Positions 7,292-15,512 of a stretch of 21,727 bases of DNA are shown here, piece by piece. The stretch spans positions 1 to 21,727 of the forward strand of contig JAEZIF010000050.1 of assembly GCA_023416135.1 (NCBI GenBank). The letters are read 5' to 3'. Position numbers and translations under genes: made by a program. Positions within the stretch are counted from its first letter, which is position 1. Every line of letters starts with the position of its first letter. This DNA comes from Pseudomonadota bacterium (GTDB taxonomy: Bacteria > Pseudomonadota > Alphaproteobacteria > Reyranellales > Reyranellaceae). The notes beneath the pieces were generated by a model that searched no databases, was not told the DNA's origin, and saw only the letters and a program-made list of their open reading frames with translations.

Positions 7292-8669
7292 TCACCGTCT
7301 CGCGCAACCTCGGCGCCGTGCCCAGAAGGCGGGCGAGCGCGCCGAGGCCGTTGCGCAGCATGTCGGGCGTCGCGGCGACGCTCAGCGAGACGCGGACCGC
7401 GTGGACCGAGGCGTCTCGGGCCGCAAGGAAATTGCCGGCGGGAACGACCGAGACGCCGTTGAAGCGGGCGGCGTCGGCGAACTCCTCGGACGTCCACTGC
7501 CGGGGCAGGCTCAGCCACAGGTAGAACGCCGCCGGATGGCTGTGCTTGTCGAACGGCGCCAGAAGGTCGGAGGCGATCTGGTGCAGCTTGGCGTTTTCGT
7601 GAAGGTTGTCGCGCGCCAGCTCGTCGGCGCGGCCACTGCTGATCAGTTGCGACACCAGCTCGGCCATCAACGGCGAGGCGCCCAGCACGTTGGTGTGGAA
7701 CACGCCCTGCAGCAGGTCGAGAAGATGGCGCGGAGCCGCCAGATAGCCCACGCGCAGCGCCGGGCTGATGCTCTTGGAAACGCTGGTGATGTAGCAGGAA
7801 CGCTCGGGGATCAGCGCCGAGATCGGCGGCGGCCGGTCGGTGAAGGCGCTGCAGGCGGCGTCGTCCTCGATCAGCGTGAGGTCGCGACGGCGCGCGATGT
7901 CGGCGATCTTCTGGCGGCGGCTCGCCGGCATCTGCGCCGTCGTCGGGTTCTGCACGGTAGGCTGCAGGTAGACGACGCGCGCGCCGCTCTTTGCGGCCGA
8001 TTCGTCCAGCGCCTCGGGGATCATGCCCTGGGCATCCATTTCGACGCCGACCAGCTCGAAGGCGCCCAGTGTCGAGAGCGCCTTGGCGCCGGAGTACGTC
8101 AGCGTCTCGGTCAGGAGCTTCTTGCCGGGGCTGACGAGGGTCGTGAGAGCGAGCGACAGGGCTTGCTGCGCACCGTTGCAGATCAGCACGTTCTCGCCCG
8201 ACACCTCGAGGCCAGTGCGGGCGATCCACGCCACGCCGGCGGCGCGGTGAGTCATGAAGCCCGCCGCCGGCGGGTAGCGATTCAGCGCCAGGATGTTGGA
8301 GCGTTCGCCGAGCTCGATCAGCGCCTGGGAGATCGAATCCGCCAACCCGTTGAGCGGCGAGCGATAGCAGGCGAGGTCGATCGACCGCGCGTCCTCCTTG
8401 GGAATGACGCTGGCCGGCGAGGCGTCGTTGCGGCGGCCGTTGACGAAGGTGCCGCGTCCCACCTCGCCGCTGACGAGCTTGCGCCTCTTGGCGATGGCGT
8501 AGGCGCGGCTGATCGTGCCCACCGTGACGCCGAGCTTGACCGCGAGGTCGCGTTGGGGCGGCAGCTGGGCGCCGGGGGAGAGCTGGCCGCCGTCGATCGC
8601 CTTGGCGATGGCGGTGGCGACCGCCAGGTAACGGGGGCCGTCGAGCTTGGTGATGTCAGGGGTCCACAT
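7287..8669 (-). CDS. MocR-type transcriptional regulator (GntR winged helix + aminotransferase class I fold)
   Basis: A 460-residue fusion protein. Residues about 10-78 are a GntR winged helix-turn-helix (LPPQRDLAVKLGVTVGTISRAYAIAKRRKLVSGEVGRGTFV). Residues about 110-455 have the fold type I PLP aminotransferase domain. Visible PLP-site residues are Asn241 (QNPTT), Asp269/Asp270 (LIEDD), Lys299 in SVSKSISPALRVGYL (the Schiff-base lysine) and Arg426 (AVRVSLS). Such regulators sense an amino compound or PLP itself and usually control a divergent gene. Here the divergent neighbour is the NitT/TauT SBP-ligase operon starting at 8907, with a 237-base AT-richer spacer holding several repeats. The start is the ATG at 8669; no better upstream start is visible. 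The family is secure; target and effector are inferred. Confidence 0.93.
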   Translation of the reverse strand: MWTPDITKLDGPRYLAVATAIAKAIDGGQLSPGAQLPPQRDLAVKLGVTVGTISRAYAIAKRRKLVSGEVGRGTFVNGRRNDASPASVIPKEDARSIDLACYRSPLNGLADSISQALIELGERSNILALNRYPPAAGFMTHRAAGVAWIARTGLEVSGENVLICNGAQQALSLALTTLVSPGKKLLTETLTYSGAKALSTLGAFELVGVEMDAQGMIPEALDESAAKSGARVVYLQPTVQNPTTAQMPASRRQKIADIARRRDLTLIEDDAACSAFTDRPPPISALIPERSCYITSVSKSISPALRVGYLAAPRHLLDLLQGVFHTNVLGASPLMAELVSQLISSGRADELARDNLHENAKLHQIASDLLAPFDKHSHPAAFYLWLSLPRQWTSEEFADAARFNGVSVVPAGNFLAARDASVHAVRVSLSVAATPDMLRNGLGALARLLGTAPRLRETVI

Positions 8670-8720
8670 GCACGTGCCGTTTCGCTTTCCGGTCCGAAGT
8701 GACCGAAATTGTTGCTATTG

Positions 8721-8757
8721 ATGTAGAAACACTTAGACTGATTTGTATTCACTACAT
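8721..8757. repeat. Short inverted repeat ATGTAG/CTACAT in the divergent spacer
   Basis: ATGTAG (8721-8726) and CTACAT (8752-8757) are perfect 6-bp arms separated by 25 bases, in the AT-rich part of the spacer nearest the MocR gene. It could be an operator or promoter element for the regulator itself, but arms this short may arise by chance. Confidence 0.25.
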
Positions 8758-8769
8758 TGCGCTGCGCAA
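8757..8769. promoter_or_regulatory. 13-bp palindrome, possible operator
   Basis: TTGCGC-T-GCGCAA is a perfect 6-bp inverted repeat around one central base, lying in the spacer between the MocR gene and the SBP operon. A second odd-centred palindrome lies 44 bases on (centre 8763 to centre 8807, about four helical turns). A binding site is plausible but not demonstrated. Confidence 0.3.
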
Positions 8770-8799
8770 CTCCGGAAGACTGCAAAATACTATAGCTTG

Positions 8800-8814
8800 G
8801 ATGGAATTTCCATC
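8800..8814. promoter_or_regulatory. 15-bp palindrome, possible operator
   Basis: GATGGAA-T-TTCCATC is a perfect 7-bp inverted repeat with a one-base centre. It follows a TACTAT/TATAGT-like AT-rich hexamer at 8788-8794 that could be part of a promoter on either strand. No convincing -35 partner was found, so promoter assignment is left open. Confidence 0.3.
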
Positions 8815-8838
8815 TCCCCGAACATCCGGAGAATGAGC

Positions 8839-8880
8839 GAAAACTGGGCCAAAACGCCGAAAGACCGGGGAAAACTTGGC
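8839..8880 (+). promoter_or_regulatory. Direct repeat GAAAACTKGGC with 31-bp period, candidate MocR operator
   Basis: GAAAACTGGGC (8839-8849) and GAAAACTTGGC (8870-8880) match at 10 of 11 positions, with starts 31 bp apart, close to three helical turns. A third AAAAC lies between them at 8851-8855. Some MocR regulators, GabR for example, bind direct repeats a few helical turns apart. The second copy is 26 bases upstream of the GTG start of the first operon gene, so binding could block or position transcription. The functional role is inferred. Confidence 0.4.
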
Positions 8881-8906
8881 GGGCGAAAGAGTGGGAGGGA
8901 AGAAGA

Positions 8907-9947
8907 GTGAGACTATCCAAATTGCTCCGCCGAGGGTGCGCCTTATTGGCTGCATTGAGCCTATTGGGTGTAGCACAAGCTCAGTCAGCCGACCGACCCG
9001 TCAAGATTGCCATCGGCAGCACGAGCTTCGCTTGGTTCCCCCTCTACGTCGCCTACGGAGCGGGCTACTTCAAGGACGAGGGCCTGGCGGTCGAGATCAT
9101 CAACGTGCCAGCCAATGCGACGCCCGTGGCGGCGCTGATGAGCGGCTCGGTCGACATTTCCGGCCTCGGCGTGCAGGCCGCCTTTGCCGCAATCGACAAG
9201 GGCCAGCCGATCAAAATTCTGACGCCGATGGTCACCGAATATACCTCGACCATCTTCGCGCGCCCTGAGGTGATGCGCCAGAAGGGCATCACGCTCAAGT
9301 CGCCGCTTGCGGACCGGGTGAATGCGCTGAAGGGCCTGAAGCTCGCCACTACTGCGATCGGCGCGGGTCCTCACCTGATGTACCGCTACCTGCTGAAGAA
9401 ATATGCAGATGGCGCGGATGTGGACAAGGTCGCCGAGGTCGTGCCGATCGGCGATTCGGCGGCCACGCTGGCGGGCATGAAGCGCGGCCTGATCGATGTC
9501 AGCGCCTTCTCGCCGCCGGTACCCGAGAAAGCCGTCTCCGACGGCGTCGGCGAGATCATGATCGATTTCATCAACGGCGACGTGCCGGAAATCGCCGGCT
9601 CCGTCTATGTCGTGCTTGCCGTCACCGATGCCAAGCTCAAGAGCGACGGGCCGATGATCGCGGCCGTGGTGCGCGCGCTGGAGCGCGCCAACAAGCTGGC
9701 GCAGGCCGACCTCGTCGCGGCCGGCGAGGCGGCGCGACCGTTCCTCGGAAAGATGGAATCGAACCTCTACGCCGAAGGCGTAAAGGTCATGAAGCCGTCC
9801 CTCCCCAAGACCGCAACCGTGTCGATCGAGGGGCTGCGGGCCTTCATGAACATGCTGATCGTGGGTGGCTACAAGTTCGAGAAGGTCGACGTCAAGACCA
9901 TCACAGCCAACGACTTCGTCACCAAGACTCTCGGAGAAAAGAAATGA
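8907..9947 (+). CDS. ABC transporter substrate-binding protein, NitT/TauT (SsuA/NMT1-like) family, Sec signal
   Basis: A 346-residue periplasmic receptor of the nitrate/taurine/sulfonate (NMT1/THI5-like) family. The N-terminus is a Sec-type signal peptide (MRLSKLLRRG, then a hydrophobic core) with likely cleavage after VAQA (residue 25). The mature protein starts with the family pattern VKIAIGSTSFAWFPLYVAYGAGYFKDEGLAVEI. Conserved segments include LMSGSVDISGLG, VVPIGDSAATLAGMKRGLIDVSAFSPPV and the end TANDFVTKTLG. The start is GTG 8907, with GGGAGG at 8893-8898. It is the first gene of the putative operon controlled from the MocR divergent spacer, and its stop overlaps the start of a paralogue (ATGA). 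Ligands of this broad family include sulfonates, nitrate, pyrimidines and aromatic acids; which one applies here cannot be read. Confidence 0.92.
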   Translation: MRLSKLLRRGCALLAALSLLGVAQAQSADRPVKIAIGSTSFAWFPLYVAYGAGYFKDEGLAVEIINVPANATPVAALMSGSVDISGLGVQAAFAAIDKGQPIKILTPMVTEYTSTIFARPEVMRQKGITLKSPLADRVNALKGLKLATTAIGAGPHLMYRYLLKKYADGADVDKVAEVVPIGDSAATLAGMKRGLIDVSAFSPPVPEKAVSDGVGEIMIDFINGDVPEIAGSVYVVLAVTDAKLKSDGPMIAAVVRALERANKLAQADLVAAGEAARPFLGKMESNLYAEGVKVMKPSLPKTATVSIEGLRAFMNMLIVGGYKFEKVDVKTITANDFVTKTLGEKK

Positions 9948-10981
9948 CCGCTCGCCGCTCGTTCCTGCTCGGTGGCACCGCGCTCGGCCTGATGGCGGCC
10001 GGCGGCGCAGCCCGGGCCAACGAAAAGCTCAAGGTCGTGGTCAGCAGCACCAGCTTTGCCTGGCTGCCACTCTATGTCGCCGATGGCGCCGGTTTCTTCG
10101 CGAAGGAGGGGATCGAGGTCGAGATCATCAACGTCAAGGACGGCGCGGTGGTCGTCACTGCGATCCTGAACGGCGACGCTGACGTCGCCGGCGTGGGCGG
10201 CAACTCGGTGTTCGCCTCGCGCGCGGCAGGCCAGCCGGTGAAGCTGCTGACGCCGATGAACACCGAATACACCTCGACAATATTCGGCAGGAAGGACGTG
10301 TTCGACAAGCTCGGCATCACGCCGCAATCGTCGCTCACCGACAAGATACGCTCCTTCAAGGGCCGCAAGATCGGCGTGATCTCGTTCAACGGCGGCCAGC
10401 ACACGATGCTGCGCTTCCTGTTCGCCAAGTACGCCGACGGGGCGGAGGTCGACAAGGTCGCCGAGATCGTGCCGATCGGCGATTCGAGCAACACGCTGGC
10501 GGCGATGCGGCGCGGGGCGATCGACCTCAGCGCCTTCTCGCCGCCGGTCGCCGAGAAGGCGGTGGCCGACGGCTATGGCATGATCCTGGTCGACACGATC
10601 GGGGGCGAGGTGCCGGAGACCCGCGGCATGGTGTTCACCGCGATGGCGGTCACCCAGTCGGCCTTGAAGAGCAGGGCGGCCCGCCTCGGCGCCTTCGTAC
10701 GCGGCATCAACGCGGCCGACCTGCTGATCCAGAGCGACATCGCGGCCGCAGGGACGGCGGCGCGCAAGCATCTGAAGTCGATGGAGTCCGATCTCTACGA
10801 GCTCGGCATCAAGGCGATGCAGAAGGCCTCGCCGAAAAACGCCGAGACGCCGATCGACGGGCTGAAGAAATACCGCGAGCTGCTCGCATTCGGAGGCACC
10901 GCCTACGCCAAGGGCGACTTCGATTTCGAGGCCGCCGTGGCGAACGACTTCGTGCGCGAGGCGCTGGCGGCCAAGCGGTAG
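9944..10981 (+). CDS. ABC transporter substrate-binding protein, NitT/TauT family, Tat-type signal
   Basis: A 345-residue tandem paralogue of the preceding SBP, more than half identical by eye across its length. Shared segments include SSTSFAWLPLYVADGAGFF, LTPMNTEYTSTIF, ADGAEVDKVAEIVPIGDS and DLSAFSPPVAEKAV. Unlike its neighbour, it starts MTARRSFLLGG, a twin-arginine motif (RR at residues 4-5, then x-F-L) followed by a weakly hydrophobic segment and likely cleavage after ARA (residue 25). This suggests Tat rather than Sec export. The ATG start overlaps the upstream stop, indicating translational coupling. Two acyl-CoA ligase genes follow 36 bases later. The pair may bind related ligands for one permease encoded at 16295-17131. 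The family is secure; the ligand is unknown. Confidence 0.92.
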   Translation: MTARRSFLLGGTALGLMAAGGAARANEKLKVVVSSTSFAWLPLYVADGAGFFAKEGIEVEIINVKDGAVVVTAILNGDADVAGVGGNSVFASRAAGQPVKLLTPMNTEYTSTIFGRKDVFDKLGITPQSSLTDKIRSFKGRKIGVISFNGGQHTMLRFLFAKYADGAEVDKVAEIVPIGDSSNTLAAMRRGAIDLSAFSPPVAEKAVADGYGMILVDTIGGEVPETRGMVFTAMAVTQSALKSRAARLGAFVRGINAADLLIQSDIAAAGTAARKHLKSMESDLYELGIKAMQKASPKNAETPIDGLKKYRELLAFGGTAYAKGDFDFEAAVANDFVREALAAKR

Positions 10982-11017
10982 AGCGCGATTTCAACGATCA
11001 GCAACGGGACGGGACGT

Positions 11018-12655
11018 GTGAACGAATTCCAGGGCAAGACCTACGGCCAGGCGCTGAGCCACCTCGTCGAGCGCTTCGCAGATCGCGAGGCGCTGGTGTT
11101 CCGCGGAACGCGCTACAGCTTCCGCGACGTTCGCCGGGAGTCCGACCTGGCGGCGGCGCGCCTGGCGGCGCTCGGGTTGCGGCCGGGAGACAAGGTCGCG
11201 ATCTGGCTGCCCAATCGGCCCGAGCTGCTGTGGTACTGGCTGGGCGCGGCGGCGACCGGCCTCGTCGCCGTCATCATGAACACGCGGCTAAAGCACGACG
11301 AGGTCGCTTACCAGCTCCGCCAATCCGACAGCCGGGCGGTGATCGTGCCCGGCGCCGGCAGCTTCCGCGACTTCCTGGGCGACGTGGCGGCAATCTGCCC
11401 GCAGGTGCGGACGGCCCGACCCGGCCAGATCGAATCGCCGGCGCTGCCGCTGATGCGCCACGTCATCGCCTGCGATCCGTTCGATGGCGCCTATGCCGGC
11501 GTGCACGACTTCTCCCTGCCGCCGTCGGGGCCGCTGCCCGTGCCGCCTTACGAGACCGACCCCCTGAAGCCCGCGATGATCGCCTACAGCTCGGGCACGA
11601 CGGCGTTGCCCAAGGGCGTGATCCTGACCCACGTGGTGTGGCGCAAGGTCGCCGATCACGGCGAGCGCTTCCGCCAGACGGCGGAGGACCGGCTCTATCT
11701 CGCCGTGCCGTTGTTCGGCATCCTCGCCAGCATCAACGGCGTGCTGACCTTCTGGTCGCGCGGCAGCTGCGTCGTCCTCGAGGAGCGCTTCGAGGCGTCG
11801 ACTGCGCTCAAGGTGCTCGATGCCGAGCGTTGCACGGTGGCCTACCTGCTGCCACTGATGGTCGAGCAGCTCGCCAATCATCCCAACCGCGCCGACTACG
11901 ACCTGGGCGGGCTGCGCACTGGCATCGTGGTGACGACCGATCCCGAGGTGCTGCGCATGGCGGCGCGTGAGCTCGGCATGCGCGAGCTCTTCTCGAGCTT
12001 CGGCATGACGGAGACCTCCACGGCGGTGACGCGCACCTGGTGGAGCGATCCCCTGGAGACGCGGCTGTCGAGCAACGGCAAGCCCCTGCCCGACATCGAG
12101 ATCCGCGTCGCCGATCCCGACACAAACGAGATCTTGCCGACCGGCCAGTCGGGCGAAATCCAGGTCAAGGGCTACTGCGTCACGCCCGGCTACTACAACA
12201 AGCCCGACGACACGGCCCGCGCCTTCACCGCCGACGGCTGGTTCAAGACCGGCGACGCCGGCTATTTCCTCGAGGACGGCTCGCTGAAGTTCAGCGCCCG
12301 CCTGAAGGACAGCTACAAGCACAACGGCTTCAATGTCTCGACCACCGAGGTCGAGAGCGTCCTGCGCCAGCATCCCGCGGTCAAGGAAGCCGCCGTCGTC
12401 AGCCTGCCCGACCGCACGCACGGCGAGGTCGGCTTCGCCTTCGTGATCGCTCGTCGCGACACGTCGGCTGACGACATCCTGTCGTTTCTGCGGACGCGCC
12501 TGGCGACCTTCAAGCTGCCGAGGACGGTGACCTTCGTGAAGGAATTCCCATACACCGCCGGCACCGGAAAGGTGCAGAAGTTCCAGCTCAAGGAGATGGC
12601 GATGAAGGACCAGCACGCACTCGCCACGACGCAGACGCAACTGGTGATGCCATGA
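11018..12655 (+). CDS. AMP-dependent acyl-CoA synthetase/ligase (class I adenylate-forming)
   Basis: A 545-residue ANL-superfamily enzyme that activates a carboxylic acid with ATP to an acyl-adenylate and then to the CoA thioester. The phosphate-binding loop YSSGTTALPKG lies at about 190-200. The A5 motif FGMTETS is at about 328-334, and A8 is GWFKTGDAGYF followed by LKDSYKHNGFNVSTTEVE. The A10 lysine is Lys518 in TGKVQKF. It starts at GTG 11018 with a purine-rich GGACGGGA just upstream. Its stop overlaps the start of a second ligase by four bases (ATGA); the two are about 60% identical by eye, so this is a tandem duplication. Placement directly behind two SBP genes suggests it activates the imported compound or a product of it. 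Substrate class (aromatic, alicyclic or aliphatic) is not resolved. Confidence 0.92.
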   Translation: MNEFQGKTYGQALSHLVERFADREALVFRGTRYSFRDVRRESDLAAARLAALGLRPGDKVAIWLPNRPELLWYWLGAAATGLVAVIMNTRLKHDEVAYQLRQSDSRAVIVPGAGSFRDFLGDVAAICPQVRTARPGQIESPALPLMRHVIACDPFDGAYAGVHDFSLPPSGPLPVPPYETDPLKPAMIAYSSGTTALPKGVILTHVVWRKVADHGERFRQTAEDRLYLAVPLFGILASINGVLTFWSRGSCVVLEERFEASTALKVLDAERCTVAYLLPLMVEQLANHPNRADYDLGGLRTGIVVTTDPEVLRMAARELGMRELFSSFGMTETSTAVTRTWWSDPLETRLSSNGKPLPDIEIRVADPDTNEILPTGQSGEIQVKGYCVTPGYYNKPDDTARAFTADGWFKTGDAGYFLEDGSLKFSARLKDSYKHNGFNVSTTEVESVLRQHPAVKEAAVVSLPDRTHGEVGFAFVIARRDTSADDILSFLRTRLATFKLPRTVTFVKEFPYTAGTGKVQKFQLKEMAMKDQHALATTQTQLVMP

Positions 12656-14283
12656 ATCCGTTCGTCGGGAAGACTTACGGCGAGGCGCTGGACGATCTGG
12701 CGGCCCGCTACGGCGCGCGCGAGGCGCTCGAGTTCGAGGGCCGCCGCTACAGCTTCGCCGACATCAAGCGCGAGACCGACCGGGCGGCTGCTCGCCTCGC
12801 GGCGCTCGGCCTGCCGCGCGGCAGCAAGGTCGCGCTCTGGATGCCGAACCGTCCCGAGTTCATCTGGTACTGGTTCGGGGCGGTCCAGTGCGGCTTGGTG
12901 GCGGTGTTCCTCAACACGCGTCTTCGCCGTGACGAGTTCGCCTACCAGATCGCTCAATCTGACAGCGCCGTCGTCATCGTGCCCGGCCGCCCGACCTTCC
13001 GCAATTTCCTGGGCGAGCTGCTTGAGGCTTGCCCGGAGCTCGCATCCCGGCCGGTGGGCCGGCTCCGCAGCACGCAGTTTCCTGCTTTGCGCGCCGTCGT
13101 GGTGTGCGATCCGCTCGCGAACGCGCCGCCGGGCGTGCTCGACTGGTCGGGGGCGCCGCCGGCCTCGCCGCCGCCGCCCGCCGCTTCCGATCCGGACGTG
13201 CCGGCGCTCATCGCCTACAGTTCGGGGACCACGGCGTTGCCCAAGGGGGCGATGCTGTCGCACTGCATCTGGCGCAAGGCCTTCGACGGCGGCACCTTCC
13301 TGGGGCTGAGCCAAGAGGACTGTCTCTATCTCTGCGTGCCGCTGTTCGGCGTCCTGGGCTCGCTCAACGGCGTGCTGACCTTCTGGGGGCACGGCGGCCG
13401 CATCGTCCTCGACGAGCGATTCGACGTCGATGCCTGCCTCCAGGCGCTCATCGAGGAGCGATGCACGGCGGTCCATCTGCTGCCTGCCATGATCGAAGGC
13501 TTGATCGCCCATCCGCGATTCGCGCAGTCGGACCTGTCGAGGCTGCGCACCGGCGTCGTGCTGAGCAGCGATCCCGCGGTGCTGCGCCGCGCGGCCGAGG
13601 AGCTCGGCGTGCGCGGCATCGTCACCGGATTCGGCCTCACCGAGACCACGGGCCTGGTGACGCGCTGCCGGTGGGACCAGCCGCTGGAGGAGCGGCTCTG
13701 CTCGCAGGGCAAGCCGTTGCCCGACTGCACGATCCGCGTCGTCGATATCGAGACCGGCGAGGACCTCCCACGCGGCAGCGAAGGCGAGATCTGGATCGGC
13801 GGCTACAGCGTCATGCTCGGCTATTACAACAAGCCCGAGGAGACGGCGCGCACCATCACGGCCGACGGCTGGCTGCGCTCGGGCGACCTCGGCGTGCTGC
13901 ACGACGACGGCTCGCTCAAGTTCCTGCGCCGCGTCAAGGACGGCTACAAGCACAAGGGCTTCAACGTCTCGACTCCTGAGGTCGAGCGCGTCGCCGCGCA
14001 ATTTCCCGGTATCTCCGCGGTCGCAATCGTGGGCATCCCGGATCCGCTGCACGGCGAAGTCGGCGCCGCCTTCGTCATCCACCGCAAGGACGGCGAATTT
14101 TCGCAGCCGGCGTTCCTCCGTTTCCTCGGCGAGCGTCTCGCATCGTTCAAGGTGCCGGCCCACGTCTTCGAGGTCGATGCGTTCCCGGTCACGGGCGGCA
14201 CCGAGAAGATCCAGAAGTTCGAGCTTCGCAACAAGCCGCTGCGGCGCCGCGAGGCCGCGCGGCCGATGGCGCGCAACGCCTGA
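12652..14283 (+). CDS. AMP-dependent acyl-CoA synthetase/ligase (tandem paralogue)
   Basis: A 543-residue ANL enzyme starting at ATG 12652, overlapping the upstream ligase stop. Motifs are YSSGTTALPKG (about 189-199), FGLTETTG, GWLRSGDLGVL with VKDGYKHKGFNVSTPEVE, and the A10 lysine Lys519 in TEKIQKF. The glycine usually before that lysine is Glu here, a mild deviation that leaves the lysine intact. The opening NPFVGKTYGEALDDLAARYG closely parallels the first ligase. Differences between the copies in the region around residues 130-185 and in the substrate-binding middle suggest different acyl specificity. It is followed after 35 bases by the second dehydrogenase-fold gene. Ligase function is well supported; the substrate is unknown. 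Confidence 0.92.
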   Translation: MNPFVGKTYGEALDDLAARYGAREALEFEGRRYSFADIKRETDRAAARLAALGLPRGSKVALWMPNRPEFIWYWFGAVQCGLVAVFLNTRLRRDEFAYQIAQSDSAVVIVPGRPTFRNFLGELLEACPELASRPVGRLRSTQFPALRAVVVCDPLANAPPGVLDWSGAPPASPPPPAASDPDVPALIAYSSGTTALPKGAMLSHCIWRKAFDGGTFLGLSQEDCLYLCVPLFGVLGSLNGVLTFWGHGGRIVLDERFDVDACLQALIEERCTAVHLLPAMIEGLIAHPRFAQSDLSRLRTGVVLSSDPAVLRRAAEELGVRGIVTGFGLTETTGLVTRCRWDQPLEERLCSQGKPLPDCTIRVVDIETGEDLPRGSEGEIWIGGYSVMLGYYNKPEETARTITADGWLRSGDLGVLHDDGSLKFLRRVKDGYKHKGFNVSTPEVERVAAQFPGISAVAIVGIPDPLHGEVGAAFVIHRKDGEFSQPAFLRFLGERLASFKVPAHVFEVDAFPVTGGTEKIQKFELRNKPLRRREAARPMARNA

Positions 14284-14318
14284 CGACCATCAGACATCCC
14301 GGAAGGAGTGGAAAACGC

Positions 14319-15488
14319 ATGTCAATCGAACTGAGCAGCCGACTTGAGGGCATCCGCGACACCGCGCGCCAGGTGGCCGGCGCCGTCACGAGCAAGCACG
14401 CGGCCGAGCACGATCGCGACTACTCCATGCCGGTCGAGACGCTGGCGGCGCTGCACGAGGCCAAGCTGCTGGCGATCTCGGCGCCCAGGCGCCTCGGCGG
14501 TCAGGAAACCGGCATGGTCAACCTGGTCGATCCGCTGGCCTTTCTGCTGGTCATCGAGGAGCTTGCCCGCGCCGACATGTCGGCCGCGCATTGCTTCCAG
14601 GTGCACTCCCATTCGAGCCAACTCCTGGCATCGGCCGGCAGCAAGGCACAGCAGGATCGCTGGTTCGAGCCGGTGATGACGAAGGGGGGCATCGTCTCGT
14701 GGACCGGTGGCGAGCCGGGCCGCACGGCGCGCGGCCAGTACAGCATGACGTCGGAGGCGGTTCGCCGGAACGACGGTTACGTGCTGAACGGCATCAAGCA
14801 GTACGGCACCAACGCGTCGCTCGGCGCCTGGAACATCGTCAGCGTGAGCCTGGAGAATGTCCCGGGTAAGGACGGTTATCTGCTGGTGCTGATCCCGGGC
14901 GGCGCCAACGGATTCGAGGTCGACGAGGCGTGGTGGCGGCCGACCGGCATGCGCGCATGCGTCAGCCCGAAGATCGTGCTCAAGGATCTGTTCGTTCCCG
15001 ACGAGGACATCCTGCAGGATGCCGGCTTCTATCCGCGCAGCAAGCTCGGCGCGCGCTGGCACCTCGGGTTCTCGGCGAGCCACCTCGGCGCGGCGCAGGG
15101 ACTATTCGACTTCGTGCTGGACTACCTACCGAAGCGCGGCACCACCGCGAATCCGCACAGCCAGCGCACGGTCGGCGAGATGAAGATGCGCATCGCCGCT
15201 GCGCGCAACATGGTCTACCGCGCCGCCGGCCTGTGGGAAGCCAAGCGCATCGCCGAAGCCGAGGAATACTCGCTGATGGCCAAGCTCTATGCCATCTCGA
15301 CGGCCGAATGGATGGTCAATGAAACCATCCGGGTGGTCGGCTCGACTGCCCTGCTTGAGACCTATCCGGTCAGCCGCATGATGCGCGACATCCACGTCCA
15401 CAGCACGCACGCCAACCTGCACAACACCGCCCAGTCGATCGGCCGCTCGGCGCTCGGCCTGGCGTTCGATTCGACGGAGCAACAGTAG
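14319..15488 (+). CDS. Acyl-CoA dehydrogenase-fold flavoprotein, DszC/HsaA-like monooxygenase candidate
   Basis: A 389-residue protein with the full acyl-CoA dehydrogenase fold: helical N-domain, beta domain with GGEPGRTARGQ, GIKQYGTN and RPTGMRACVSPKIVLKDLFVPDED, and helical C-domain. The usual C-terminal catalytic Glu motif is replaced by RDIHVHSTHANLHNTAQ. Arg356-Asp357 is followed by His361 and His364, the same spacing as the RD-x3-H-x2-H stretch I recall from DszC-type (dibenzothiophene monooxygenase) enzymes. Such proteins use reduced flavin and oxygen and need a separate flavin reductase, which is not seen in this window. The start at ATG 14319 is backed by GGAAGGAG at 14301-14308. It lies between the ligases and the ABC ATPase, in the same apparent operon. 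It is a diverged paralogue of the protein at 17461-18624. An atypical dehydrogenase remains possible. Confidence 0.88.
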   Translation: MSIELSSRLEGIRDTARQVAGAVTSKHAAEHDRDYSMPVETLAALHEAKLLAISAPRRLGGQETGMVNLVDPLAFLLVIEELARADMSAAHCFQVHSHSSQLLASAGSKAQQDRWFEPVMTKGGIVSWTGGEPGRTARGQYSMTSEAVRRNDGYVLNGIKQYGTNASLGAWNIVSVSLENVPGKDGYLLVLIPGGANGFEVDEAWWRPTGMRACVSPKIVLKDLFVPDEDILQDAGFYPRSKLGARWHLGFSASHLGAAQGLFDFVLDYLPKRGTTANPHSQRTVGEMKMRIAAARNMVYRAAGLWEAKRIAEAEEYSLMAKLYAISTAEWMVNETIRVVGSTALLETYPVSRMMRDIHVHSTHANLHNTAQSIGRSALGLAFDSTEQQ

Positions 15489-15512
15489 CCCGCACGGAGG
15501 GGACGGCGCGCC

